Position numbers and translations under genes: made by a program. Shown one piece after another: positions 24,101 to 34,106 of a stretch of 64,000 nt of DNA; positions within the stretch are counted from its first letter, which is position 1; each line of letters starts with the position of its first letter. The stretch comes from Symbiodinium natans. Its lineage: Eukaryota > Sar > Dinophyceae > Suessiales > Symbiodiniaceae. The notes beneath the pieces are model-generated. The model was given only the letters and a program-made list of their open reading frames with translations, had not been told where the DNA came from and ran no database searches. Where the stretch lies: the NCBI GenBank assembly GCA_905221605.1, contig CAJNDS010002708.1, positions 75,001-139,000 of the forward strand, read 5' to 3'.

Positions 24101-27100
24101 GGGGTTTGGGGGTTCAGGGGTTCAGGGTGTTAAGGCTTAGAGCTTGCAAGGGTCCAGGGGTAGACCGAACCCTACGCCTCTGAATCCTGAACCCCAAACC
24201 CTAAACCCTACATCCGCCGGGCGGCAGGTCCAGGGAGGCTGCCGTCAGTGCCATGGAGCCCAGGAGCAGGCGGAACACTTCCTGAAACGTAGGGCTTAGG
24301 AGTTTTTTACACCCTAAACCCAACTCCAAAACCCTCAACCCCAAGACGAAGAAGAGACAGCTCCACCAGGTTGTGGACGCTAAACCCTAAACCCTGAACC
24401 ATGTCGGCTGCTTCTTGATTCAGAGCTATGGAGCACAATATCCCCTTAATCAAGGAAGAGACCGTGAACTCTATAGCGAGCCTTATTATGGATTCCCCAA
24501 ACCTTGTACCCCAAACCCTTCAACGCTAAACCCTAAACCCCAACGCCTAAACCCTAAACCCTACACCCTACTTGGAGGTTAATGGTACTTACTAATCACT
24601 TATAACTGGGCTTATAACCCTACTTATAATTGGGATAACCCCTATAAGGCCCTTTCGGGGTATTATAAGTAGGGTTCATAAGTACAGTTATATTTGGTTA
24701 GTAAGTACCATGAACCTCCAAGTAGCAGGGTTTTGGAGCTTGCCGGCTTCTTTCTCACAGCCGAGGCTCTTTCCGATATCGCTCCATGACGTCGCCGTAC
24801 TCGGGAACCCCCTTCGGGATGACCTCGCACACAGCTGGGGAGCTGTTAGTCACCCTAAACCCTAAACCCTAAACCCTAAACCCTAAACCCTAAACCCTAA
24901 ACCCTAAACCCTAAACCCTAAACCCCCTTTGCGGTTTAAGTTTCAGGGTTGGGGCTTGAGGTTGGGGTTTAGGGGCCCTAAACCAAGCTCCAACTGCTCC
25001 GGGCGACGTCGCTGCCGCGGCCGTGGTAGATCATGGACTCCACTCCTCAGTCGTGGGGTTTAGGGTTTAGGGTTTAGGGTTTAGGGTTTAGGGTTTAGGG
25101 TTTAGGGCTTAGGGTTTAGGGTTTAGGGTCGGGCTCATATTTTGGGGTTGGGGTCTGAGCAAACTGACCGCATGAATTACACATTCAATTGGGGCTTCTT
25201 TCTCGCCCGCAGTAAATGTACTATGTTTCAAGGACGACTGGTATAACAAGACAACTGCTGGAAGACAAGTGAGCACACGAGTGAGTCTTCACTTAAGATT
25301 TTACTGGATTCTTCATTCTAATTCCTATAAAATCCTTGCTTCCTTGAGTGAGAAGGAGTGAGGAACGAAGGACGCATGAGCTCAATTGAACAACACGTAA
25401 AAGTATAGGAAAGGAATGAAAAAACAAAGAGTAAGTATATTGTGTGTTCTCAGCGCACTCATTCTACTAGTGCGCACCATTGATTAATTTACTGCTATGG
25501 GCATCTTCACGAGTCTGTTTACGCGCCCAAAATTAAATTTCTTTGCAGGCGTGTGCCCCTTAACCCCCTACACCCTAGAGCCTAAACCCTAAACCCTGGA
25601 CCCTAATTAAACCCTAAGTCCCCTAAGGCCCCCCCTCCCCCCCTCACCATGTTCCTTTCAATTCAAAGAAGTCAAGACCCCGAAAATTCCATCTCCCTCA
25701 GTGATCTTGGAAACAGGTCCCCCAACTGTACAACCTTACTTGAAGGTTCATGGGTGGCTAGAAATAGGGCTATAAGTATGGCAACTCCACTGATAACCCT
25801 ACTCCTAACCTTACTTTCAACTGCCCATGAACTTCCACGTCGTACCCCTAAACCCAAACCCTAAGCCCCAGACCCTAAACCCTAACCGGATCCAGGGAAG
25901 CCCAAGATCTTGAGGGTTTAGGGTTTAGGGTTTAGGGTTTAGGGTTTAGGGTTTAGGGTTTAGGGTTTAGGGTTCTCAAAGCGCAGTCCAGACTCTGTCG
26001 GCTGGTCGCGCCTTCTTCAAGCCAGCGACCTTCAGGGTTTAGCTAGCAGCTAGGTTTAGGGTTTAGGGTTTAGGGTTTAGGGTTTCGGGTTCGGGTTTCG
26101 GGTTTAGGGTTTAGGGTTTAGGGACCTAGGAGCAACAAGGGTGCTCTGTTTTGTAGGGAAACGGAAAGCCCCCAAGACTAAACCCTAAACCCTAAACCCT
26201 GAACCCTAAACCCTAAACCCTAAACCCTGAACCCTAAACCCTAAACCCTAAACCCTGATCCCTGAACCCTAAACCCTAAACCCTAAACCCTCAACCCTGA
26301 ACCCTAAACCCTAAACCCTAAACCCTAAACCCTGAACCCTGAACCCATGGGCCTCGCTGCCCGGGTCCTTCGTCTCAGTCGCGCTGACCCTCTCGGCACC
26401 CTGGCACCCGAGAGAGATCCCAAAAGCCCTTGGTTTAGAGTTTAGGGTTTAGGGGGTTTAGGGTTTAGGGTTTAGGGTTTAGGGTTTAGGGTTTGGGGTT
26501 TAGGGTTTGGGGTTTAGGGTTTAGGGTTCAGGGCTTAGGGTTTAAGGGGTTTAGGCTTAGGGTTTAGGGTTCGGGTTGAGGGTTTAAGGGTTGAGAATAG
26601 GGTGTAGGGTTTAGGGCTTCGGGTTTAGAGTTTGGGGTTTAGTGTTTAGGGAGTTTGCCTTATTCTCGCAGTTCAGGGTTTCGGGCTTTGTTCGAACACG
26701 GACTGAAGGGAAGAAGCAGGGTTTAGGGTTCAGGGCTGAAGGGTTTGGTGTTTAGGGTTTAGGGTTTAGAGTTTAGGGTTTAGGTTTAGGGAGTTTGCCT
26801 TGTTGCACAAGGGGACCCCGTTTATGCTTGAAACTGTCCTCCCAAAGCAAGGGGCAAGCGGCTCTCCGGGCAAGTCTGCTGCTTGAATCGTCAGCATGCG
26901 GGGCCACCCAGAGAACCCAACTCAAGGGACTGGAGGAGGGATCCTTATACGGGACCTTAGGGGTTGCCTAGGGGTTATCTACTAATTGCTTACAAACACC
27001 CCAAAAGACAAAAGACAAATCTTCCTTATAAGGGGAATATAGGGATTCTCATGTTTTATTCTTCTGGGGTTCTTAAGCAGACACTATAGTTATGTAAGGG

Positions 27101-30100
27101 CTGCCTAGGTATATAGGGACTATACCCTAAGGCCTGAAGCCTAAGTCGAGAAGAGTCCTGAAAAGCAAACGAACATCAGAAGCGCAAGTCATGACGACAA
27201 GCTATCAAAGGGTCCCTAAACCCTAATCCCCAAACCCCAACCCTAAACCCTAAACCCTAAACTGAACCCTACAACGAAACGCGAAAAACAAAAACAAAAC
27301 GAGCCTGAGCCTTGAAGCCGCCACCGACGCTCTGGGCAGGAGTAGGGTTTAGGTGTTGTGGTTTAGGGCTTAGGGCTAGGGTTTTAGGTCTGAGGACTCA
27401 GGGTTAGGGTTCAGTGTCTAGGCCCCTAACCCTAAGGGCTCAACCCTACAGTTCATGGGGTTACGGCCAGCCTTTTAGTCGATAGAATCCCAGCTTCGTA
27501 GAACGTTGCCCTCAGTGCCACCCACATGCAACCTGCCATAGGGTCCCTTAGGAGGGTTTGGGGTTTGGGGTTTGGGGTTTAGGGTTTACATACCCCTTTG
27601 CAGGGTGATTCTACCTCGTAGTTAGGCTCCACTGTGCCCCCTTGGCCGGAGCTTTAGAGTTCAAGGTTCTCCAAGCCCAAACCCTAAACCCTAAACCCTA
27701 AACCCTTAACCCTACTTTGGCGCCGAGCGCGGTCCCCGTAGGAGTTCCAGGAAAAGTCGCTCAAACTTGTTCGCCCAGTGACTATAACCTATATACTAGT
27801 TTTTAAATTTAGGGTTTACTAAGAACCAGTAGGATGCCAGGAGAACAAGGGTGCGGACCGACAACCAAACATAACCACAACAGTGCCACTAGGCCACCAT
27901 GGCAAAACAAGCCCCGAACTCTAAACCCCAATAGGGTTCAGCGGCGAAATCTATTAGGGCTTAGATGTTTAGGATTTAGGATCCACGGTTTAAACCCTAC
28001 ACCCCAAACCCCTTAACTCTAAACCCTAAACCCTAAACCCTAAACCCTAAACCCTAAACCCTAAACCCCTATACCCCAAACCCCTAAACCCCAAACCTCC
28101 TGAACCCCCATAGGGTCCGGGAATGTTGAGGTTTGACGTGCGCTGCTCGCCCTTCTCGCTTTGGAGGTTGGCTTGGGGCAGCTTTCAGGGTTCAGGGTTT
28201 AGGGTTTAGGGTTTGGGGTTTGGGGTTTGGGGTTTAGGGTTTGCTTTGAAACTAGCCACTCTAGTCTAAACCCCTCCCCTCCCCCCCCCCAAGATCTTGG
28301 CTCAAGAAACGAAGCCGCGAAACCCGAGAAACCCGGAGAGCCCGAGGCGCCTTGATTTCTAGCGTGAGGTCGAGTCCCAAAACCCAAAACCCAAAACCAC
28401 AAACCCAAAGCCCTAAGCCCTAAGCCCTAAGCCCTACACCCTAAAACCCAAAACCCAAAACCCTAAACCCTAAACCCTAAGCCCAGTCTTTGCCAGCCGA
28501 CTCCATAGGGCAGGCCCGTGTCGCAGAGCTTCCTGAGAGGGGCGGGGTTTAGGGTTTAGGGTTTAGGGTTTAGGGTTTAGGGTTTAGGGTTTAGGGTTTA
28601 GGGTTTAGGGTTTAGGGTTTAGGGTTTAGGGTTTAGGGTTTAGGGTTTAGGGTGTGGGGTTTAGGGTTTAGGGTTTAGGGTTTAGGGTTTAGGGTTTTGG
28701 GGTGTAGGGCTCCTAAAGCTTGAAAGTGCTAACCTTCCTCCCGCCTCCCCCCCTCCCCGCCCCCCTCGCCCAAAAAAAGAAAGCCCTGAAACCCTAAGGC
28801 CCTTGAGCCGAAATCCCTAAGCCTCAAAAAGCCTAAAAAAGGGGTTTAGGGTCTAGGATGGCCCTTAAAAACCCTCTGAAAACCATATATTCCTGAAGAT
28901 GATCTCCTTAAACCCACGAAGGGGACATATGAAATGCCCCTAGGGCCTACCGAGACAATAAACCCTAAACCCTAAACCCGAAACCCCAAACCCTAAACCC
29001 TCAAGCCCCTGTAACTTGAAACTGTTAAAACGAAAATCCAAAACAGAAACTCCTCGCAACTTTCCCCGGACCTGAACCCTTAAAAATCTCAATAAACCCT
29101 AAACCCTAAACCCTAAACCCTAAACCCTAAACCCTAAACCCCTAAACCCCTAAACCCCTAAACCCCTAAACCCTAAACCCTAAACCCTAAACCCTAAACC
29201 CTCCTTTGAAGGATGCCTCCCAGGCGCTTCTCCTCCATTGGTAGGCTGAAGAACTTCTTGGCGCAGCCGTAGGCCTCTTCGATGGCCTCATCCTGCTTAA
29301 GGGGTATGAGGAGGGACCCCTTCATCTTATTCCTAGGGGTTTAGGGTTTAGGGTTTAGGGTTTAGGGTTTGCGGTTTAGGGTTTAGGGTTTAGGACCCCC
29401 AAAGAACCCCGAAGGTCCCTTATAAGGGTCCCTCCTTCGGTCCCTCATCCTTCGTTGCTGGCCAGAAGGGCTGACCCCCAAAACCCTACACCCTGGAGGG
29501 GGTTTAGGGCTTTGGCAGTAGGTCTAAACCCTAAATAACCCTAAACCCTAAACCCTAACCCTAAACCCTAAACCCTAAACCCTAAATTGCAAGCCCTAAA
29601 CCCTAAATGAACCCTAAACGTTAAGACCAAGGGACACTCACCCCTGAGGCTCCTGCTCGACCTGGAGACCACAATCCTGGATCCCTGAACCCCTGAACTA
29701 GGGTTTAGGGTTTAGGGTTCAGGGTTCAGGGTTTAGGGTTTAGGGTTTAGGGTTTAGGGTTTCTTGGTTAAAGTGTAGTGGCCTTTTGCTGCTAAACTAG
29801 GGTTTAGGGTTTAGTATTTGCGGTTCAAGCTGTGCTTTAAATATACTCTTTCAGAACCCATTCCTGAGCCAAAGCCCAAAAAACCCAAACCCTCTAAGCC
29901 CTTGAACCCCTAAGAACTGAAGCCCAATGCTAAACTCTATAAGTCCTAAACCCTAAACCCTAAACCCTAAACCCTAATTAAACCCTAAACCCTAAACCCT
30001 AAACCCTCAAACCCTCAAACCCTCAAACCGTGAGGTTACGGAAATTCGCGGGCTGCCGTCCGGCACCCCGTGACCAACGGCGTGGCAGAATCCGAAGCGG

Positions 30101-33100
30101 CCAAAAGCCTCCCAGTGACAAGAAGGTTTAGGGTTTAGGGTTTAGGGTTTAGGGTTTAGGGTTAGGGTTTAGGGTTTAGGGTTTAGGGTTTAGGGTTTAG
30201 GGTTTAGGGTTTAGGGTTTAGGGTTTAGGGTTTAGGGTTTAGGGTTTAGGGTTTAGGGTTTAGGGTTTAGGGTTTAGGGTTGATGGTTTAGGGTTTAGGG
30301 TTTAGGGTTTAGGGTTTAGGGTTTAGGGTTTAGGGTTTAGGGTTTAGGGTTTAGGGTTTAGGGTTTAGGGTTTAGGGTTTAGGGTTTAGGGTTTAGGGTT
30401 TAGGGTTTAGGGTTTATTGAAATTATTAAGGGTTCAGGTCCGTGGAAGTTTCGAGGAGTTTCAAGGAGTTTCGTTTTTTGGACTTTTTCTTACTAATTTC
30501 AAGTTACAGGGGGCTGGAGGGTATAGGGTTTAGGGTTTAGGGGTTAGGGTTTAGGGTTTCGGGTTTAGGGTTTAGGGTTTACCTGGGACTCTACTCATCC
30601 GCAGTTTAGTAGCAACTACCCCTTGAGTAGTAGGTATGACCCATAAAACTGTTGGTAAAGAGAGTCCCACGTCGGGTTTAGAGGTTTGGGGTTAAGGGTT
30701 TTGGGGTGTGGGGTTTAGAGGTTAAGGGATGGATTTGTGCGTTTGGCGTTTAGGGGTTTGGGGTGTAGGGGGTTTTGGGGGGTTATGGGCGTTATGGCGC
30801 TTGCGGGTTTACGGGTTGATGTCGTTTTGGGGGTTTAGGCTTAGGGTTTAGGGTTTAGGGTTTAGGGTTTAGGGTTTAGGGTTTAGGGTTTAGGGTTTAG
30901 GGGTTAGGGTTTAGGGTTTAGGGTTTAGGGTTTAGGTTTGCCCGTTTCGGGGCGCGCAAGATGCGGCTGTCGAACAGTCCCCCCTTTCATGCCACTCCGG
31001 CCCTCGCCTTTTCACCCTAAACCCTTAAGTATACTCAACTTGGAACCCCAGCACATGTTTTGCCCATAACCCCTAAACCCTAAACCCTAAACCCTGAACC
31101 CTCAAGCCTCCTGTAACTTGAAATTATTAAGAAAAAATCCAAAAAAACGAAACTCCTTGAAACTCCTCGAAACTTCCCCGGACCTGAACCCTTAATAATT
31201 TCAATAAACCCTAAACCCTAAACCCACAAAACAATTCCCCCAGTATCCCTAAGTTAATCCGAACGCCGAGGTGAGGACAGGACCCATACCGGCCCCAACA
31301 AGTGCACGAGCCAAGTGTCTGGCTTCATACCACAAAATCCCAAAACCCCAGAACCCCTAAACCCTACACCCTGAACCCTGAACCCTAATCCCTAAACCCT
31401 AAACCCTAAACCCCGAAAAGCCCAAAACCCCCCAAAAAAACGTGCAGGTTAAGGGTTTTGGGCTTAGGGTTTAGGGTCATTGCATACAAGCCCTAAGCCC
31501 TAAGCCCAACCCGAATTTGGAAACAGAGGCTCGGGGCTTAAGGGGGTCAAGGAACCGTCAGGTGATGTAGGTGTTGGGGTTGAGGGTCTAAGGGTTTAAG
31601 GACTTAAGGTTTAAGGGTTTTAGGGTTTTAGGGTGTAAGGATTTCTTAAGGGTTTAAGGTCTTACGGTTTAAGGTTTAAGGGTTTAGGGGTTTAGGGTGT
31701 AAGGGTCTCAAGTTTCAGGGTTTCAGGGTTTAGGGATAGGAGTTGCGGGCCCGGTACAAGTTTCCCCAGCAACCTCGAAGAGAAAAGGATACAACCTTTT
31801 GCTTCGCTAGGTGTTCCACGGATGGGACCCCAAAACCCTAAACCCTAAACCCTAAACCCTAAACCTTCCAGGGATGGGAAGCTGAAAAAAGGAACATGGG
31901 TTCTCGGGCGCCTTAGTGAACTCTGACGTCTGGGTTTAGGGTTTAGGGTTTAGGGTTTAGGGTTTAGGGTTTAGGGTTTAGGGTTTAGGGTTTAGGACCT
32001 GTTTAGGGTTCAGGGTTCAGGGTTTAGGGTACTTAGAAACCTGGCCTGCTTCCATTCGCGGACGACGGTCCGCGCCTCCTTTGGTGGAAGTGGCTCCCTA
32101 CGCTGAACCTGGAACCCCTAATCAAGAAATATCTACCTTTATAAACCCTAAACCCTAAGCCCTAAACACCAAACCCTAAACCATAAACCCTAAACCGTAA
32201 ACCCTAAACCCTACCCCTAAACCCTAAACCCTATACGCTAAACCCTAAACCCTAAGCCCGAGCCCTAAACCAATCCTTACAGGGCAGCTCATCTTGCCTA
32301 ACGATGGAGTCCCTTGGTTCCTGACGTGGCCCCTTTGCATCAAACCTCAAACCTGGTTTGGGGTTTGGGGTTTACAGTTTGGGGTTTAGGGTTTGGGATT
32401 TAGGGTTTAGGGTTTGGGGTTTAGGGGTTTGGGCTTGGGGTTTGAGGGTTTGTGGCTTGGGGTTCCAGGTCTTGGCCTCGAGGCCTCGTGTTTACTAGGG
32501 CTGGGATGTTCCCCCTTATCCTAGCAGTCCTTCATGATAGGGATTCTAGTACCCCCGATTCTAATCCTTGCCAGGACTGTTAGTATAAAAGGGAACATCC
32601 CACTTCTAGGACGTCAAGAGCTAACGGGTTTTGGACTCGCTACTTCCCTCATGAGCCATAAGGCCCCACCGAGGCCCTAAACCCTATCCCCTAAACCTTA
32701 AACCCTGCGACTGCTGAGGCTTTGGGCCCTGGAAAAACTGAAGCAAAACCTGAAAAAAACCTTAAACAAAAACCCAATACTCCCTACTGCAAATCCTGAA
32801 CGAACCCTGAACAACTCTCAGAAACCCGAAAAAATCCCGAAACCTCCTGAGGTTTAGGGTTGAGTGCGCACCTATCAACCCCAGAGCCCTTTAGAGGGTT
32901 GTAGGGTTGAGGGTATAAGGTTGGGTTAAGGGTTGAGGGTTTAGGTTTGTAACTCCTAGTCCTAAACCCTAGAACCCCAGAACCCTAAACCCTAAACCCG
33001 AACACCCCAAACCCGAAACCCTCAAACCAAAGCCCAACGCAACGTCTCCTCTGGAAGTTCATCTGCTTTCGCCGCTGCACGCCTCGAGCTGGAAGCGGTG

Positions 33101-33894
33101 CTCTTTTTTCAGGGCTTTTACAAGAGGGTTTAGGGATGAGGGTTTTGAGCCTTTGTAGTTTCTTTTGTTGCAGGCCTTAGGTCTTCGGGCTTAAGACGGT
33201 TTCGGGGTTGGGTATTAGGGTGTTGTGGTTTGTCTTTTGTTCAAGGCTTTAGGGCTTAGGGCTTATGTGAGGGTTTATAGGTACAAGTATGAATGGGGAT
33301 TAAAGGGTTAACAGGGCTTGTACCGCTTAGAGGTTCTAAAGGAGGTTTAGGGTTTAGGGTTTACGGCCTCAAGGTTTTGGGAGGGTGTACAGGGCTTACA
33401 GAGCTTATGGGGGTCTGTAGAGGGCTGAGGAGATTCGTCGGGCTTCTAGGATGTCCAGGGGGCTTCGGGGGCTCATGTAAGACTTACGGGGCCCTAAACC
33501 CTAAACCCTAAACCCTAAACCCTAAACCCTATAAGCCCTAAACCCTAAACCCCAAACCCCAATCCCCAAACCCTAAACCAAACGGAGGGCAAGGAGGATT
33601 TGGAGGGCTTCGGGCTGGTTCGGGGACCAAGACCAGGTTCGGGGCCTTCACGGCAAGCACTTGAAAGGGTTTTCGGACTTGTTTGGGCTCTAGGGCTTAG
33701 CAGGGTTTAGGGTTTAGGGTTTAGGGTTTAGAGTTTAGAGTTTGGGGGTTTAGAGTTCAGGGTTTAGGGCTTGGGGTTCTTGGGTTTTGGGGTTTTAGGG
33801 TTTTGTTTACACACCCTGGCCTGTCGGCGGGCATTGCCTCCAATATCTTCAGAAAGGCTGAGAGGTCAATGACCGGCACCTCATTGGCAGACAT
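9161..33894 (-). CDS. 2-oxoglutarate/Fe(II)-dependent dioxygenase, 21 exons
   Basis: Complete 378-aa protein of the isopenicillin-N-synthase-like 2OG/Fe(II) oxygenase family; substrate unknown. Exons, 5' to 3': 33894-33821, 32320-32281, 32078-32046, 30108-30061, 29292-29228, 28532-28483, 25045-24984, 24823-24759, 24379-24340, 24281-24223, 23288-23245, 22947-22893, 22261-22209, 21124-21077, 19694-19643, 12400-12361, 11908-11849, 11651-11571, 10663-10631, 9760-9711, 9245-9161. They total 1137 nt and every junction keeps phase. Landmarks: N-terminal EVPVIDLSAF; GFCHAVGHGVP; KKFFSLPMEE; NSLRLAYYP; Fe ligands His and Asp in GEHTDY (exon 13); distal His in NYHRVVNP (exon 17); 2OG-binding Arg-Ile-Ser in RISIVFF (exon 18); stop TGA at 9163-9161. 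Introns are mainly TTTAGGG-type repeats and MITEs; 11 start GC, 7 GT, 2 GA. Family is known; boundaries are inferred, and the last two exons and some GC donors are least certain. Confidence 0.8.
9351..9419. repeat. Perfect inverted repeat, 26-bp arms
   Basis: Arms 9351-9376 and 9394-9419 (ATACTCCCTTTGTAGTTTGA and inverse) are exactly complementary around a 17-nt loop, followed by a C/G-rich margin. Probably a recent fold-back element; no second copy seen in the window. Confidence 0.7.
12486..12790 (+). repeat. 5' LTR
   Basis: 305 bp, TG...CA termini, identical to the 3' LTR except for three substitutions (about 1%). A TATA-like stretch TGTATATACTG lies near 12589-12599. The ATG of the Gag frame (12708) is inside this LTR. 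Confidence 0.95.
12708..15776 (+). CDS. gag: Gag-protease polyprotein (1022 aa) of the LTR element
   Basis: Starts inside the 5' LTR and reads through the primer site. The first ~530 residues are Pro/Gly/Gln-rich with a helical Gln/Glu/Arg stretch near residues 305-345. A Gag-like helical domain follows (about 570-810, with FQDWLELVSGLM and a central Trp-rich part). Then come a short C-x5-C-x3-H cluster and a CCHC knuckle, CLACGSEEHRARDC (C-x2-C-x4-H-x4-C, residues 865-878). An aspartic-protease motif DSGATHPL lies at 15696-15719. The frame ends soon after, because the protease appears to continue in another frame. Several in-frame PPGR-G peptides come from a repeated palindrome. Confidence 0.85.
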   Translation: MSAGERDGTGELATPLVPPAQPAGSHQQVMSPTQGYGTVTPQSSQPPGRDGLQEHMHSATPDAPTAGIEGGLGFVDMAAGRARASIDPAEGVQHASTTPEGGILHGMPRSMPQAVQPPDGSPGPEANTILRQDTLGDDRQVTDQGGDRGLGGIRSTGETAGVEGFMTPRSQGLPAISEMVEGIPGVFMSRVSEFFRVARTEVQAQSPPHHTRASPGAVSRVRPLGDGSVGSSASPPQPDSIGTPTTFGPGPGRESPLLNAELLQCMQALEQRAPLLYPRSAAPERPSSRTESSSLPQEAIQAEVARQLAGFEARAQAQEVENQRLRQLLERSEQRERSMREVVSMQAQTPSGPPLIPTAAHAHVEAPLPAPSLAQQVQDATLQAMDALRAPASASGFWSNLWSGLQGSQRLPSNATPPGRAGHVREPMAQSAQVAQVPGTHRASSGPDPTFQPETLGLGQMRAEGANSGASPHSRPKNMGLSQIPANRQVSGGFASTAGQTPPGRVGQVPDTQGSQVSAAAAAQVPNSVVDALVLGVQQLQSLQAQQLKVKGDDAPEAVKPGITTLPKLVAPNPSGGSLEFQDWLELVSGLMTDLSDSSQLWWTSVLQLARDAFACWSTSSPVERLRVAPDDRTEIVEGKWSRVNARACAMLLESLDASVKADIIARRATQNAAHIMYRLHTIYQPGGTSERDLILRNLHDPPPFEDVAAGVSLLRSWGRWHRRCLECGMVAPDPSILARGLTTVTAQHIAENADVQFRTQCVRSALHIDLHPSGDEVLDYHKHLLAEFETMAGGRDARKADPDPKVQVLNAAADASGGGNRPSGKGAGGGGAKPLTVKGCRSGPKCKFAHNMSELPKTERDKKCLACGSEEHRARDCKAGKATQDSTAQPSTPTLQAADPIRESDSAAVSSTSPASQPIVPATPVNASMVEFVQEALRAIRQVEANERAEVSVKASGGDAARNPSMQSLTIHCPTCNPTNSPNSQPEGVNVFGLVDSGATHPLRPASSQKNGSRQSRRRWV
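12791..12807 (+). other. Primer-binding site for a half initiator tRNA-Met
   Basis: GGTTATGAGCCCAACGC follows the 5' LTR directly. Its complement contains GGGCTCATAACC, the anticodon stem-loop of eukaryotic initiator tRNA-Met. Priming from the internal half of that tRNA is known for Drosophila copia and relatives. The site lies inside the Gag reading frame. Confidence 0.7.
12843..17700 (+). repeat. Dispersed short palindrome CCTCCCGGGAGGGATGG within the LTR element
   Basis: Near-copies at 12843-12859, 13458-13472, 13957-13973, 14211-14228, 15829-15846, 16423-16440, 16621-16640, 17332-17348 and 17682-17700. The core CTCCCGGGAG can form a hairpin. Seven of the eight coding copies are read in the same frame, giving PPGRDG or a variant (PPGRAG, PPGRVG, PLGRDG). 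Confidence 0.75.
15742..17532 (+). CDS. Second frame of the LTR element: protease remainder plus membrane-segment module (596 aa)
   Basis: From about residue 25 the sequence (VPLGQLVTRLGYML) looks like the C-terminal half of the protease begun in the first frame, so the annotated start is probably not used independently. The middle has no integrase or polymerase motif. The C-terminal half has three strongly hydrophobic segments (about residues 310-330, 414-432, 453-475, the last with GLWEFLKW). A basic helical stretch (RKARKLQRLRDRTEQAIRAE) follows, then a Gly-x-x-x-His...Cys-Pro motif (EGEKLHRTKDCPA, near 557). I have seen this tail on dinoflagellate copia-type polyproteins, but its function is unknown. 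Confidence 0.7.
   Translation: MARGRAGGGGFSGGPRVTHAHHQTRVILTPPGRDGLPAAIVPLGQLVTRLGYMLGWTADECFLRSPEGELTTLRVQNGCPVIEHDRALTLIAELEAQRKNARSTFANRTANEVSSTLVIAKALQAFGLPLGGQDEHVSPSLNPGWGHGISAQMTAPIWPGQTPLLEPKKGVCGTQILDPKVCLQQSSTIWFRLDADDECDDNPTRYQLDGDGDSSIYDLDWTRLPLSPLGRDGPAQVSGPLPCCPGRFSLDGFGAFCMFGLREVQPTNCQDLATRPGGEHETTVPSSVAVPATSPREGGTRIARQRLTANLLFQLLLLCLLLLGVRGAVFAPCPGVRNPPAAASGTPVPYWVEEELRLWGLSGVVPEPPVQEESQQPLAERVLLTTVRLAAAADGLVTAVCWGMPGFYLFRKRDHPVCAVFMLSVFLQVVGAASQQDEEPEDMLLPVPLDADLMLAVCIFGIAFCAIGLWEFLKWGFAFLSRRAFGTSSVPLSPRKARKLQRLRDRTEQAIRAEISEREAAASSSQRLATASGRNALASTRQADEAPTRFFATPEGEKLHRTKDCPAIARSSNLCTFEVRQRCHRRAPDHTTRSTG
17737..17754 (+). other. Polypurine tract
   Basis: GAAGGAGCGAAGGAGGAG abuts the 3' LTR, where plus-strand synthesis would be primed. 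Confidence 0.75.
17755..18059 (+). repeat. 3' LTR
   Basis: 305 bp, same length as the 5' LTR, preceded by a purine-rich tract and followed by CTAAA, the target duplication. It repeats the ATG and first Gag codons before running into CCCTAAA repeats. Confidence 0.95.
23760..23970 (-). repeat. 8-bp variant array CCCTAAAA
   Basis: About 26 units of an 8-mer, not the 7-mer. Similar arrays lie at 36000-36225 (mixed) and 59905-60140. Confidence 0.9.
30124..30415 (+). repeat. TTTAGGG array (about 41 units)
   Basis: The longest near-pure telomere-type arrays are here and at 62525-62837. Others: 1-66, 11967-12050, 18615-18730, 28545-28690, 36634-36710, 44925-45078, 46437-46600, 52397-52496, 57930-58020, 60518-60632, 63555-63690. 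Single-base variants occur at low frequency. Confidence 0.95.
31110..31207. mobile_element. MITE family J
   Basis: TTGAAATTATTAAG at one end and CTTAATAATTTCAA at the other, about 95 bp, with CGAAACTCCTTGAAACTCC between. An inverted copy lies at 30414-30513 and a diverged one at 29010-29093. Confidence 0.6.
32498..32615. mobile_element. MITE family H
   Basis: GGGATGTTCCCCCTTAT...ATAAAAGGGAACATCCC inverted ends with inner CTAGCAGTCC and GGACTGTTAG. A second copy lies at 48018-48090. Confidence 0.55.
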
Positions 33895-33895
33895 C

Positions 33896-34106
33896 CTTAG
33901 TAGCCCAGGTAACCATATTTTGAAAAGGGCACCCTTTTTTTGGTTGGTTACTTTACAAGGGAACCCTAAACCCTAAACCCTAAACCCTAAACCCTAAACC
34001 CTAAACCCTAAACCCTAAACCCTAAACCCTAAACCCTAAACCCTAAACCCTAAACCCTAAACCCAGAGCAAAAAAGAAAAGTAAAGGGTACCACTGGGCT
34101 ACCAAG
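33896..34106 (-). mobile_element. Introner-like inverted-repeat element forming the 5'-UTR intron of the dioxygenase gene
   Basis: On the plus strand it runs CTTAGTAGCCCAG ... CTGGGCTACCAAG, so its ends are inverted repeats, flanked by a perfect 4-bp duplication CATC (33892-33895 and 34107-34110). Read on the minus strand, the last base of one duplication plus the element makes an exact GC...AG intron (34107-33896) just upstream of the start codon. The upstream exon (from 34108 upward, about 100 bp) has an in-frame TAG just before the junction, so it is 5' UTR. The joined sequence contains two successive in-frame ATGs, so translation may begin one codon earlier. A telomere array of about 14 units (33963-34064) sits inside the element. 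Confidence 0.75.

Noticed and set aside
28118-28171. Minus-strand island NLQSEKGEQRTSNLNIP and neighbours at 27.3-27.8 kb as dioxygenase exons
   Set aside because: Exons 6 and 7 join in phase (GWQRLG to VESMIYH) with no gap in the family pattern; these may be chance or another gene.
31752-31820. Minus-strand island VPSVEHLAKQKVVSFSLR as a dioxygenase exon
   Set aside because: It looks coding, but exons 3 and 4 join perfectly without it (EWKQ to AFGRFGF) and its phase does not fit.
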